A stretch of DNA of 29,772 nt from a virus (IMGVR_UViG_3300042560_002700:1-29772); one strand, 5' to 3'. Shown: positions 1-6,910, counted from the stretch's first letter. Made by a program: numbers and translations. Notes: generated from the letters alone by a model not told the origin.

Positions 1-1
1 G

Positions 2-529
2 CAGGAGGCGGCAAGCCAAATGGCGGACCTCCTGGGAATGAGCCAGGACAGTCGGTACGTGATGGACGCGTTCGGGATCGAAGCTCCGGCAGTGCTGAAC
101 AACTACGCTCTAAACCTGGAGCAAATGTTGGACAGCGCCGTCGCGTGGGGAAACCGCGCCGCTGATACCATCAAGGGTTACGCTAATTTCGCTGTTAACG
201 AGCACCAAGAGAATCTTGCCTACAACGAGATCCTTACCAATCCCGATGTCCTGAGCGATTACACGCTTAAGTTCTTTGGTCCTGAAGGTCCGTACCCTGT
301 GTACGAAAACGAGCAGGAACTTGAGACACGCGGTTATCCGACTCAGTCGATTGGTCAGTTCCAAGCTGGCAACTTCCCTGCTCCCCCGACAGCTGCTGCT
401 CCGCAAGCACCTGAGAATTTCTGGGGCACTTTTGGCGAGATGATGAATCGCGATCCCCAGAACGCCTGGCGCGTCCTGAACCAAGCTCAGCCTCAAACTG
501 TTGCAAACAAACTGTTTGTAATGGAGTGA
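2..529 (+). CDS. 3' part of a possible capsid-assembly gene (5' end outside window)
   Basis: The frame is open to the left edge of the window and runs through an internal ATG at 20, so this is probably the C-terminal part of a longer protein; ATG 20 has no convincing ribosome-binding site of its own. The visible 170 or so residues are acidic and helical at first, then pass through a Pro/Ala/Gln-rich linker (about residues 110-130 from ATG 20) to a short C-terminal segment ending in FVME. I recognise no catalytic motif. The position directly before the major capsid gene is where many tailed phages keep a scaffold or head-assembly protein, so that role is inferred from position only. Confidence 0.6.
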   Translation, partial: QEAASQMADLLGMSQDSRYVMDAFGIEAPAVLNNYALNLEQMLDSAVAWGNRAADTIKGYANFAVNEHQENLAYNEILTNPDVLSDYTLKFFGPEGPYPVYENEQELETRGYPTQSIGQFQAGNFPAPPTAAAPQAPENFWGTFGEMMNRDPQNAWRVLNQAQPQTVANKLFVME

Positions 530-539
530 TTTAATGCGG

Positions 540-566
540 CCAGCAGTTGCATTTGAAAATTGCTGG
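540..566 (+). terminator. hairpin after the first gene
   Basis: CCAGCAGTT (540-548) faces AATTGCTGG (558-566) across a 9-base loop, with one G-U pair. It starts 10 bases after the stop codon at 529. No clear T run follows, so it may be a weak terminator or an mRNA-processing or stability hairpin rather than a canonical rho-independent terminator. Confidence 0.35.
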
Positions 567-583
567 CTGCTAAAATTTGTGTT

Positions 584-622
584 AGATAAGACACATGTGT
601 CTTTATCTTTCACCCGATAAAA
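584..622. repeat. palindrome plus words shared with the 28.6 kb inverted repeat
   Basis: AGATAAGACACA (584-595) and TGTGTCTTTATCT (596-608) form an almost perfect palindrome with one bulged base. It overlaps TATCTTT (604-610) and is followed by CCGATAAAA (614-622). The 7-mer and the 9-mer both recur in the inverted repeat at 28593-28808, again beside a GACAC/GTGTC palindrome. The location, in the leader region of the capsid gene, suggests a regulatory element; that function is inferred. Confidence 0.4.
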
Positions 623-633
623 ACACTAACACT

Positions 634-638
634 GGAGG
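634..638 (+). promoter_or_regulatory. strong Shine-Dalgarno site cut off from the capsid start
   Basis: GGAGG at 634-638 is one of the best ribosome-binding sequences in the window, yet the only start near it is a GTG at 649 that opens a 5-codon frame. The probable capsid ATG is about 600 bases further on, beyond an antisense HNH gene. The simplest reading is that the HNH gene was inserted between the SD and the start codon of the capsid gene. Confidence 0.4.
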
Positions 639-662
639 ATAAACCAAGGTGTTTATTGATAG

Positions 663-1217
663 CTAGTTCAGATCCTGGTAGGTATTTCCTTTCAAGATTT
701 GGTAAATAGCTCCGTGATTACAATCAAACTTTTCGGCAATCTTCCGATAAGAAAGACCAGCCTCTTTTAAAGATTTGATTTTAAGCACGTCGTCCGAAGA
801 AAACTTTCTCAAAGAGTTTTTCGGCCTTCCTTTACTGGCAAAACCATTGTTTTTGTAACAACCGTTTTTCCAAGCCCTTGTTAGATTTTCTTGTTTGGTA
901 ACGATCTCAAGATTGTCAAGTCGATTATTCCTCTTGTCATTATCTTTGTGATCGACTTGAAGGGAGAAGTTACTGGTTCCATGGGAACGCAGATCCAATC
1001 CCAAAAAAGCCACAGCCATCAAGACATGAAGATGAAAACGTTTCCTCTTCCCATCTACAAGAATTGAAACTCGGTTATAAACACTGGTTGTACTGATGGA
1101 CAGCTCTCGAAAATATTCTTGATTATCGGGATCAAGACGTTTCTCAAAAGCCTTACCTTCCTCAGTTAAGTAAAGATTACCAAATCCGGGAACAAGCTTT
1201 GGTTCCATGTTGTTCAT
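663..1217 (-). CDS. HNH homing endonuclease with C-terminal HTH, antisense beside the intron
   Basis: The protein has about 184 residues from the ATG at 1217, chosen because GGAAA lies at SD distance upstream; a longer start at 1241 is possible. The HNH core is visible as HLHVLMAVAF followed by VDHKDNDKRNNRLDNLE, a typical phage homing-endonuclease arrangement. The C-terminal 50 residues (SLKEAGLSYRKIAEKF) look like a resolvase-type helix-turn-helix that would add DNA specificity. The gene points away from the capsid gene and ends just after the stranded SD. Because it lies next to, but not inside, the group I intron at 1265-1490, it resembles the free-standing endonuclease/intron pairs described in cyanophage S-PM2 psbA. 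Family assignment is secure; partnership with the intron is inferred. Confidence 0.88.
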   Translation of the reverse strand: MNNMEPKLVPGFGNLYLTEEGKAFEKRLDPDNQEYFRELSISTTSVYNRVSILVDGKRKRFHLHVLMAVAFLGLDLRSHGTSNFSLQVDHKDNDKRNNRLDNLEIVTKQENLTRAWKNGCYKNNGFASKGRPKNSLRKFSSDDVLKIKSLKEAGLSYRKIAEKFDCNHGAIYQILKGNTYQDLN

Positions 1218-1239
1218 AAACAAGTTTCCAAAGCATAGC

Positions 1240-2638
1240 ATGCCTCAACTGAACGCTCAACGTTGTCACCTCACCGAGTAATCGATGAGTGCAAACTGGA
1301 TGAATTCAGGGAAGCCCTAACGTCAAGCCGAGGGTAATCCTGAGCCAAGCCAATCAAGAACGTGATTGGAAGGTGCAGAGACTACTGGGTGTAACACGAT
1401 CTTGTTACGTAATACCAGAATTAGCGTCCGGCATCCCACAGGGATGAAGAGATAGTCCACCCCTCTAAGAAACTAGAGACCAGGAGAACGACTTTCCAAA
1501 GATTTTAGGTGCGGAACTTTATCGTCCCCACCCTGCGTACATCGCTGAGATGGCTGTGGAGCCCGTGGTTGTCCACGACTTCACACGTCAGCCTGGTCAA
1601 ACCGTTCAGTTAGACCGCTACAAGTTCTGGGGTACCCCTGGTACTAAGGACAGCCGTGAGCGTATTGCTGACCAAACGATCGGTACCGCTAACAGCCGTA
1701 ACATCACCAAAGAGAAAGTTCTGGTGGTGCTTAAGGAGTACACCGGTCCTGCGGATCCGGGCGACCCGACTCAGCCCAGCACATTCAAGATTGCTCGCGA
1801 AACACTGGTTACCGCTCAGCGCATGCTGCTGGATACCGGCAACCTGAATATGTTCCACCAGTCGATCGGTAGCCTGACGCTGCTTGACGACTATCGCCGG
1901 TGGCGTGACCGCGTTTTCATTGATGAACTGTCCAAAGCTGAAGCCAACGGTGCTGCTTCCACAACTCAAGGCGGTTACTACTTCGCTGGTAATAAGGTTA
2001 AGGATTCTTCCGGTCGTATTTCCTACACTGGTACTGAATACACCGCTGACCTGCAGCAGTTCCAGGTGCGTACCGACCTGCTGACCGTTGTTAAGGACCT
2101 GCGCAAGCGCAACGTTCCGACCTATGCCGATGGTCTGTATCGTTGTATTTGCGATCCCACGTTCATGATGCACCTGCGTCGTGACCCTGACTTCCGTGAG
2201 ATCGCTCGTTACGCTGGTAATCCTGGTCAAGGCATGTACATGGGCAACCCCATGCTGCCTAACAACGCCAGCTTCTACCAAGGCCCCCAGGCCGGTCAAG
2301 CCTACTTCCTGGCTGGCGAACCTGTTATGCCGACTGGTGTGCAGTTTGAAGGCGTTAAGTTCTTCGAATCCACCAACTTCCCGATCAAGAGCATCAACAC
2401 TTCCTTTGACGGTGGTTCTAACTATGCCGTGAAAGAAGCCGCTCAAGGTTACTTCTTCGGTCCTCAAGCGATTGGCGTTGGTATTGGCGGCCCGAACGCC
2501 CAGGTGCTTATCAACAACAACGACGATTTCAGCCGTTTCATCATTCTTATTTGGCAACTGTACGCCGGTTTCGAAATCCTGAACAAGGACTTTGTGACCA
2601 CCGCGTTCAGCTTCGTGCAAGATGACGGTAACATCTGA
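1240..2638 (+). CDS. major capsid protein, split by a group I intron
   Basis: Exon 1 starts at ATG 1240 (MPQLNAQR...) and is only 8-14 codons long; exon 2 runs from about 1491 to the stop at 2638. An uninterrupted frame exists from 1469, and its residues before the internal ATG at 1550 (ILGAELYRPHPAYIAEM) read as real capsid sequence, so 1550 is not the start. Joining after T1264 to A1491 keeps frame and gives about 390 residues (AQR-Y-FPK junction). Highly biased codons (CTG, CGT, GGT) suit the most abundant virion protein. I recognise it as a capsid protein by position, size and codon use; the exact fold family is not assigned. The next gene is a likely decoration or structural protein. Confidence 0.8.
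1265..1490 (+). ncRNA. group I self-splicing intron in the capsid gene
   Basis: The conserved core is legible. P3 pairs CTGGATG 1296-1302 with CGTCCGG 1425-1431. P4 joins the TCAGG around 1306-1310 with CCTGA 1339-1343, inside the classic Q-like string AATCCTGAGCCAAG. P6 pairs CCAATCA 1350-1356 with TGATTGG 1363-1369. P7 pairs GACTA 1380-1384 with TAGTC 1453-1457 inside GAAGAGATAGTCC. A P7.1-like hairpin spans 1385-1418. P8 is CATCCC/GGGATG (1432-1446) and P9 is CTCTA/TAGAG (1463-1478). The intron is about 225 nt with no ORF. The 3' end is probably G1490. The 5' site is uncertain (T1264, T1266 or T1279); T1264 and T1279 keep frame with A1491. Confidence 0.88.
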
Positions 2639-2673
2639 TCAATAACGTAAACAACTAACAAAAGGAAAAATAA

Positions 2674-3483
2674 ATGACCTATTTGTCCGCTAAAAAAATC
2701 TTCCCAGGCAACTGGGCAGAACCCCTGAACGGCTGGTACAAGAACATTGACTCTGTTGTCGAAGGCGGTAGCTCTCTCGACAGCTCCCTTGGTGGCCCCA
2801 CCTCGGTCCTTGCTCTGCCTGGTTACCGTTATTTCCAGCAGCGTGGCTATGTCGCAGTGACAACCACCTCTGGTGCTGGTAGCGTTAGCTCCGCTGCTGT
2901 AATCGTTCCCTCGCCCTATCGCCAGGATGACACTCGTCCTGACATCACGGGCATGGTGATCTCTGGTAGCAGCACACTGCCTGCTTACGTGTACCGCACC
3001 GCAATTTCGGTTGCCTCTGGTTGGGGTGATGGCCGTGTTGCCTCTGGTGTGTATGCCGCTACCGGTAACGTCATTTCGTTCGGTCGCAGCAACGGCGGTT
3101 CACCTGTTGCCGCTTCTGGCGTGGGTGAGGGCGTGATTCAAGCCAACCTGACTTCCACTGTTTCCGGCCTCCAAGCTGGCGAAATCTACTTCGCTGGCGG
3201 CACTGCCGGTTATGGTACCAACGCCTTCCTGACCGCTACTGGTGCTGCTGGTGTCTCTGGTTCTGTGGTGAACTACCCGGTTACTGCCTCGACCACGTTG
3301 CGTGTGTTTGCTAAAGAAACTGCAAACTCCACCACGACTTCCGGTGGTTTCTACATCTCCAGCGGTGACTCTGCCGCCGGTCGTGTTGGTTACCTGGTTG
3401 TGGAAACCTGCTACGTCCAGCCTGACATTGCCCCTGGCTACGAAGACATCGAAGCTTACCTGCTTGGCCGCACTGTCAGCTGA
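2674..3483 (+). CDS. virion structural protein, possibly capsid decoration
   Basis: A 269-residue Gly/Ser/Thr/Val-rich protein, consistent with an all-beta virion component. It starts at ATG 2674 behind AAAGGA, 35 bases after the capsid stop, and has the same highly biased codon use as the capsid gene, suggesting very high expression. No transmembrane segment and no catalytic motif are visible. Decoration (head-stabilising) or tail-tube proteins often follow the capsid gene, and either would fit; the sequence alone does not decide. Confidence 0.7.
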   Translation: MTYLSAKKIFPGNWAEPLNGWYKNIDSVVEGGSSLDSSLGGPTSVLALPGYRYFQQRGYVAVTTTSGAGSVSSAAVIVPSPYRQDDTRPDITGMVISGSSTLPAYVYRTAISVASGWGDGRVASGVYAATGNVISFGRSNGGSPVAASGVGEGVIQANLTSTVSGLQAGEIYFAGGTAGYGTNAFLTATGAAGVSGSVVNYPVTASTTLRVFAKETANSTTTSGGFYISSGDSAAGRVGYLVVETCYVQPDIAPGYEDIEAYLLGRTVS

Positions 3484-3495
3484 ATAAGCTAAACT

Positions 3496-3520
3496 AGGAC
3501 CAGAATTAACATCTGGTCCT
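3496..3520 (+). promoter_or_regulatory. perfect hairpin abutting a start codon
   Basis: AGGACCAGA (3496-3504) and TCTGGTCCT (3512-3520) pair perfectly across a 7-base loop, and the next gene's ATG begins at 3522. The only SD-like sequence (AGGA) is in the 5' arm. The hairpin may terminate the preceding structural transcript, or control access of ribosomes to the following gene. A similar arrangement occurs at 15062-15081. Confidence 0.55.
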
Positions 3521-3521
3521 T

Positions 3522-3932
3522 ATGCTTTACCAGCACAAAAAAACTGGCGCTCGCGTCAAAGTTGTCAGTGAGTTTGATAATGGCGATTGGTTCATGGTCG
3601 AAGATCAGGACGGTCGCCTTTACACCGCTTACAACTCTGAACTTATCCCAGATGAAGAGGCTACCAAAAAGGTAAAAACTCTTCAAGTCAAAGATAAAGC
3701 AGCCAAAGAGGACCCACGGGATTTTCCCCCCGATCACCGTTTAAATGTCAATTCCGCTACCGCACAAATGCTTGCGGATCACATTAAGGGAATTGGCCTT
3801 AAAACAGCACGCGAGATTAAAGACCTTCAGATGTCTCTGTCGGGTGAAAGATTCAATAATCTTGAACAGCTGAAGCAAATCAAGCGTGTTGATTGGGAGT
3901 CCGTACTTGCTGCTGATTTAATTCGCGTATAA
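3522..3932 (+). CDS. helix-hairpin-helix protein with N-terminal SH3-like segment
   Basis: A 136-residue protein. Residues 1-42 (TGARVKVV...WFMVEDQDGRLYTAY) look like a small SH3-like barrel. Residues 73-130 contain LNVNSATAQMLADHIKGIG followed by ...AREIKDL, the ComEA-type helix-hairpin-helix signature with the GIG turn at 90-92, usually a non-specific DNA-binding unit. A linker of charged residues joins the two parts. The gene lies between structural genes and is closed by a strong terminator at 3947-3970. A DNA-contacting virion or packaging role is a reasonable inference. Confidence 0.75.
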   Translation: MLYQHKKTGARVKVVSEFDNGDWFMVEDQDGRLYTAYNSELIPDEEATKKVKTLQVKDKAAKEDPRDFPPDHRLNVNSATAQMLADHIKGIGLKTAREIKDLQMSLSGERFNNLEQLKQIKRVDWESVLAADLIRV

Positions 3933-3946
3933 CTATCTCCACCAAG

Positions 3947-3970
3947 CCCCTGGGAAACCAGGGGTTTTTT
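3947..3970 (+). terminator. rho-independent terminator
   Basis: CCCCTGG (3947-3953), GAAA loop, CCAGGGG (3958-3964), then six T (3965-3970). It is a textbook terminator 15 bases after the stop of the HhH gene. The leftward terminator at 28852-28875 has nearly the same stem and the same GAAA loop. Confidence 0.93.
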
Positions 3971-3975
3971 AATCT

Positions 3976-3981
3976 TACAAT
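3976..3981 (+). promoter_or_regulatory. -10-like TACAAT before the M15 gene
   Basis: TACAAT ends 18 bases before ATG 4000 and directly follows a strong terminator, so a fresh promoter is needed here. No consensus -35 element is apparent, and no SD is present between the hexamer and the ATG. Confidence 0.4.
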
Positions 3982-3999
3982 GAAGAATAAAACGAAATA

Positions 4000-4701
4000 A
4001 TGGCCGAACGTTCTATTCTTGATGTTGCTAGGGCGTTGAAAAAATACGCCCCAGGGGGACAAGGTTTAAATATTGGAGAACATCCCGAACTTGGCGGCGT
4101 AGGTCCTGGTCATTCACCAACGGGGTATCATTACACTGGCGAAGCAGTTGATGTCCGCGATTGGCGTCCAGATGTAGCCCCTGCTTATGTGGGAGGTAAG
4201 CCTATTCCTTGGAAACAACGGACAGGCGAGTTGTCGTGGCGTGCAAAACAGCTTGGCCTTTTCAATGAAGCCTTGGGACCTGGTGATAAAGGACATGATA
4301 CACATGTGCATTTAGCACTGAAAGGAAAAAAATTTATTACTGATCAGCAGCTAGAGTGGCTTGCGACCGGACGTTACAAAAACCCAGAAGGTAAATTAAC
4401 AGATGTGATGCCTGGTGCTACGCAACAACCGCAAGTGGCAGCGGCACAGCCACAAGTGGGTACAGATTCTCGAGCTGACGACATCATTAAAGCATTCATG
4501 TACGGCGCTCAGTTGCAGGGTAAAGAACCAGAAAAACCCAAGAAAACAATACAAGACACACTTAAAGAACAGTTGGTTGGCGGTTTAATTTCACAAGCAC
4601 TCAACCCCATGGGATTCCTGGATTCTTACAGAACAAACGATCCGTTACTTATGGGTCAATCCAGCGCCACATCAGATTACCTCAATGGCCTGTTTGGTTG
4701 A
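4000..4701 (+). CDS. M15-type zinc D,D-peptidase-like virion protein
   Basis: A 233-residue protein. Residues 42-51 (GYHYTGEAVD) match the HxxGxAxD metal-binding motif of the peptidase M15/hedgehog-like fold, with H44 and D51 as ligands; HDTHVHLAL at 99-107 supplies the remaining histidine. Such enzymes cleave peptidoglycan cross-link peptides. The C-terminal third (about 140-233) is a linker plus a helical tail containing QLVGGLISQALNPMGFL, which resembles the C terminus of the GH104 enzyme at 6915. Its place among virion genes suggests cell-wall opening during DNA entry rather than lysis. Starts at ATG 4000; no SD is seen. Confidence 0.78.
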   Translation: MAERSILDVARALKKYAPGGQGLNIGEHPELGGVGPGHSPTGYHYTGEAVDVRDWRPDVAPAYVGGKPIPWKQRTGELSWRAKQLGLFNEALGPGDKGHDTHVHLALKGKKFITDQQLEWLATGRYKNPEGKLTDVMPGATQQPQVAAAQPQVGTDSRADDIIKAFMYGAQLQGKEPEKPKKTIQDTLKEQLVGGLISQALNPMGFLDSYRTNDPLLMGQSSATSDYLNGLFG

Positions 4702-4712
4702 TTACTTGCTTT

Positions 4713-4718
4713 TATAAT
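4713..4718 (+). promoter_or_regulatory. -10-like TATAAT before the 4741 gene
   Basis: A consensus TATAAT lies 22 bases before GTG 4741, in the 39-base gap after the M15 gene. No SD precedes the start. No convincing -35 element is visible at the right distance. Confidence 0.45.
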
Positions 4719-4740
4719 TGAAAGACAACGACACGTAGAA

Positions 4741-5202
4741 GTGCAGTTAAGCGACTACGACAAAAGTAGAGTTCGTTACCACCTCGGTTACTTTACTGTT
4801 TCTGTTCCGGCTGGCGATTACGCCCGCCTGGAAGAAGCAATGAACACCGTGCCGGATTCGTACTTCTACGACAAGCTCGCTATTCAGTTGGGTCGTTGTG
4901 ACACAGCTGAAAAGAAAACTGAAGTTGCTACTTCTCCTTCCACGCGCCTTGAAAGTATTGCTGGTGACGTTGATCGTACCATTAGATCCAGCAATGCTAA
5001 AGAAGCTTTAAAGGTTTGGGATGAGATTTATCTCTACGAAACAAACCGTTTAGCCGGCATCCTTTACGTTCCAAACTACAAGGATCCGTTCCAGGCTAGA
5101 TACCGTTACGAACGCTCTGGTGCTGAATTCATCCAAAGCCTCCCAGGTCCGGCAGACGTTTCGGTTGGTACCAGGCTTTACCTCAACCTCCATTGGCGTT
5201 AG
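4741..5202 (+). CDS. connector-like virion protein with a replaced C terminus
   Basis: A 153-residue protein starting at GTG 4741 (MQLSDYDKSRVRYHLGY). I recognise no enzyme motif; its size, position and RVRYHLGY opening fit small head-tail connector or completion proteins of cyanophages, but that is tentative. The last 17 codons (5149-5199, PADVSVGTRLYLNLHWR) have a homologous, equally long counterpart at 5761-5811 (PADTAVGSRIYLHEVWR) on the far side of the HNH gene that follows. The present C terminus therefore seems to have arrived with the HNH gene, making this a functional hybrid. All codons remain open, so the gene is probably intact. Confidence 0.75.
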   Translation: MQLSDYDKSRVRYHLGYFTVSVPAGDYARLEEAMNTVPDSYFYDKLAIQLGRCDTAEKKTEVATSPSTRLESIAGDVDRTIRSSNAKEALKVWDEIYLYETNRLAGILYVPNYKDPFQARYRYERSGAEFIQSLPGPADVSVGTRLYLNLHWR

Positions 5203-5227
5203 CATAGCGTTTTCTTGTACTGACGCG

Positions 5228-5740
5228 ATGCCTCGCCCCTGGGAGCCTTTGCCTTCTTTTCAAGAACTCAACACATTTTATTCATACGCCCCTGATACAG
5301 GGCAAGTTTATTTGAAAAAGAAACGATGCAACTCTGATGTTAAGCGCATTGGTAAGCCGGTAGGAAATTTAAGAAGACGTGGAAAACGTTTGGTTTGGAC
5401 TTTGACGCATAAAGGAGCAAATCTTTATCTCAGTAGAGTCATCTGGGTCTTAATGACAAAAGTAGATCCAGGCCCTCTTCACGTTGAACATAAAAACAGA
5501 GATTCAACCGATAACAGCTGGGTTAATTTACGGCTTGCTACTCCTGCGCAAAATGGTTGGAATCAAGTTTCTCTTGGGTTTAGTAAAAGATCTGATTCCG
5601 GTAAGTACAGGGCAAGGATTACCGTCGAGAATATACGTATTAACCTTGGTTGTTTTGATACAAAAGAAGAAGCAAGAAATGCTGTGAATGAGGCCCGCAA
5701 GAAGTATCATCAAGAGTATGCGTGCCTTGAGGTAGAATAG
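5228..5740 (+). CDS. HNH homing endonuclease with AP2-like C terminus
   Basis: About 170 residues from ATG 5228 (MPRPWEPLPSF); the frame is open further upstream, but that part overlaps the preceding gene and is a shadow. The HNH region is visible as LHVEHKNRDSTDNSWVNLRLAT, with the usual asparagine-rich helix. Residues about 120-165 (GKYRARITVENIRINLGCFDTKEEA) match the AP2-type DNA-binding fold found in many phage homing endonucleases. No SD is seen. It sits between the 4741 gene and a remnant of that gene's former 3' end, so the inserted unit is probably new 3' end plus endonuclease. Confidence 0.9.
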   Translation: MPRPWEPLPSFQELNTFYSYAPDTGQVYLKKKRCNSDVKRIGKPVGNLRRRGKRLVWTLTHKGANLYLSRVIWVLMTKVDPGPLHVEHKNRDSTDNSWVNLRLATPAQNGWNQVSLGFSKRSDSGKYRARITVENIRINLGCFDTKEEARNAVNEARKKYHQEYACLEVE

Positions 5741-5760
5741 CCTTAGCAATTCTGAATAGA

Positions 5761-5814
5761 CCTGCCGACACCGCAGTTGGTTCCCGTATTTATTTACATG
5801 AAGTTTGGAGGTAA
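5761..5814 (+). pseudogene. displaced original 3' end of the 4741 gene
   Basis: Read in frame from 5761, the sequence encodes 17 residues plus stop that align without gaps to the last 17 residues plus stop of the 4741 gene: 10 of 17 residues identical, about 29 of 54 bases identical. It has no start of its own and begins 20 bases after the HNH stop. Its last codons (tgg agg taa) form the GGAGGT ribosome-binding site of the gene at 5817, which explains why the remnant has been kept. Confidence 0.75.
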
Positions 5815-5816
5815 TC

Positions 5817-6698
5817 ATGCCCATCGGATTTGTTGGACCTGCTCTACAAGGAGCCTCTTTAATTTCTAAGTTTGGTATTCCTTTGCTTCAACAAGCAGGA
5901 ATTGGAGCTAGTCTTGCAGGTATTGGTGTACTTGCCGATGCCGCCTCTAAAACACGTTCCAATGTCCCAGGTCGAAACAGGCGTGCCAACGTAGGCAGTA
6001 ATAAATACAGCGGCATAATTGGATCCATTCCTCCTAGTGCTAACGGTGAATCTTATCGTGATGCTGAGTTACGATTAGGAAATCGTGGTGGCAGCGGTGG
6101 TAACGCAGGTTATTCAACATCTACTGGCGCTCCGCAGGGGACTTTTTCTCCCGCAGCAGAACGTGATTATCAACAGAAAGTTTCTCGTGTTGCCCAACTA
6201 ACCGCGCAAGACCCTGAACTTCAGCGTTACGAATACGCTCGCCAAAAGGCAAAACTTGCAGGCCCTGGTTCTGCTGCCGAACAATCTGCAGAAGATCTTG
6301 GGATGCAGATTTGGGCACAAAAGTATGGCAAAACTCTTGCACCTAAAGTCAAGCCTGGCCAAGCCGGTTACGACGTCATTCAAAATACGTTGGCCGGAAA
6401 CGCAGCGCGTGCTGGAGCTGGCTTTAAACTTCCCGATCAACTAGTGCCAACTCCCGCTGGTTTCCCTACCGCTGTACCAGCCTTTACACAAACTGCTCCT
6501 GGTGGTTACGACCGTGGGTTTGGCATCACAACCAATTTAGCCCCTGGAGCTACTTTGCAACCGTTTCAGCCTACACCTACTGCCATGCCTGCAGCATCGC
6601 CTACATTTAATTTGGGTGCCGCTTTTGGTCAGCCTGGAGTTTTGGACGAAGAAACACTTAAGCGTTTTTCCGATATTCTTTTACAATCCGCTAAATAG
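5817..6698 (+). CDS. possible internal virion protein, hydrophobic N terminus
   Basis: A 293-residue protein from ATG 5817, chosen because GGAGGT (5806-5811) is ideally placed; an earlier in-frame ATG at 5805 overlaps that SD. Residues 1-45 are small, hydrophobic and Gly/Ala-rich (GFVGPALQGASLISKFGIP...), resembling an amphipathic or membrane-active segment. The centre is Gln/Ala-rich and helical, and the last 100 residues are Pro/Ala/Thr-rich before a short terminal helix (EETLKRFSDILLQSAK). No enzyme motif is visible. The composition and its place between two wall-degrading virion enzymes fit an internal or ejection protein, by inference. Confidence 0.7.
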   Translation: MPIGFVGPALQGASLISKFGIPLLQQAGIGASLAGIGVLADAASKTRSNVPGRNRRANVGSNKYSGIIGSIPPSANGESYRDAELRLGNRGGSGGNAGYSTSTGAPQGTFSPAAERDYQQKVSRVAQLTAQDPELQRYEYARQKAKLAGPGSAAEQSAEDLGMQIWAQKYGKTLAPKVKPGQAGYDVIQNTLAGNAARAGAGFKLPDQLVPTPAGFPTAVPAFTQTAPGGYDRGFGITTNLAPGATLQPFQPTPTAMPAASPTFNLGAAFGQPGVLDEETLKRFSDILLQSAK

Positions 6699-6765
6699 TT
6701 AAAACTTGGCATTGCCTTGGCATGTAAGCCCAACCAACTGGACACAGATCTTTGATCTACGGGGG

Positions 6766-6845
6766 CCAGTGTTGTTGCTTTAAAAGCATGATTCTCTGCC
6801 CGAAATTTGTTAAACGAACCCTGACCTACCTGGCATCAACACTGG
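6766..6845 (+). repeat. 9-bp inverted repeat enclosing a short ORF start
   Basis: CCAGTGTTG (6766-6774) and CAACACTGG (6837-6845) are perfect complements 62 bases apart, in the 216-base gap between two virion genes. Just upstream lies a smaller hairpin, AGATC-TTT-GATCT (about 6747-6759), itself inside CTGG/CCAG. This gap looks like structured RNA; it does not fold as a tRNA and lacks group I core motifs. Confidence 0.4.
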
Positions 6846-6910
6846 TTCTTCAAACAGTATTTATCCCTGGTCTCAGAGCAAGTTCAAATTGGGTAGGAGC
6901 CGAAAGCTAA
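6788..6910 (+). CDS. possible 40-aa membrane peptide
   Basis: ATG 6788 opens a 40-codon frame that ends four bases before the ATG of the GH104 gene. The peptide has a basic start (KFVKR) and a hydrophobic stretch (LTYLASTLVLQTVFIPGL) that could cross a membrane once. No SD is present and I recognise no family. It may be a real small membrane protein coupled to the downstream enzyme, or chance coding in a structured leader. Confidence 0.3.
   Translation: MILCPKFVKRTLTYLASTLVLQTVFIPGLRASSNWVGAES

Noticed and set aside
110-613. 167-codon minus-strand frame in the first gene
   Set aside because: It runs through the palindrome at 584-608 and is a shadow of the plus-strand gene.
1610-2620. 336-codon open frame antisense to the capsid gene
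   Set aside because: It mirrors the strongly biased codons of the capsid gene, lacks any motif and has no start signals.
5120-5227. Upstream extension of the HNH gene at 5228
   Set aside because: The extension overlaps the end of the 4741 gene in another frame and shows no conserved HNH-family residues.
6700-6860. Possible tRNA in the gap before the muramidase
   Set aside because: No cloverleaf with matching acceptor stem and T-arm could be drawn; the helices do not fit tRNA spacing.
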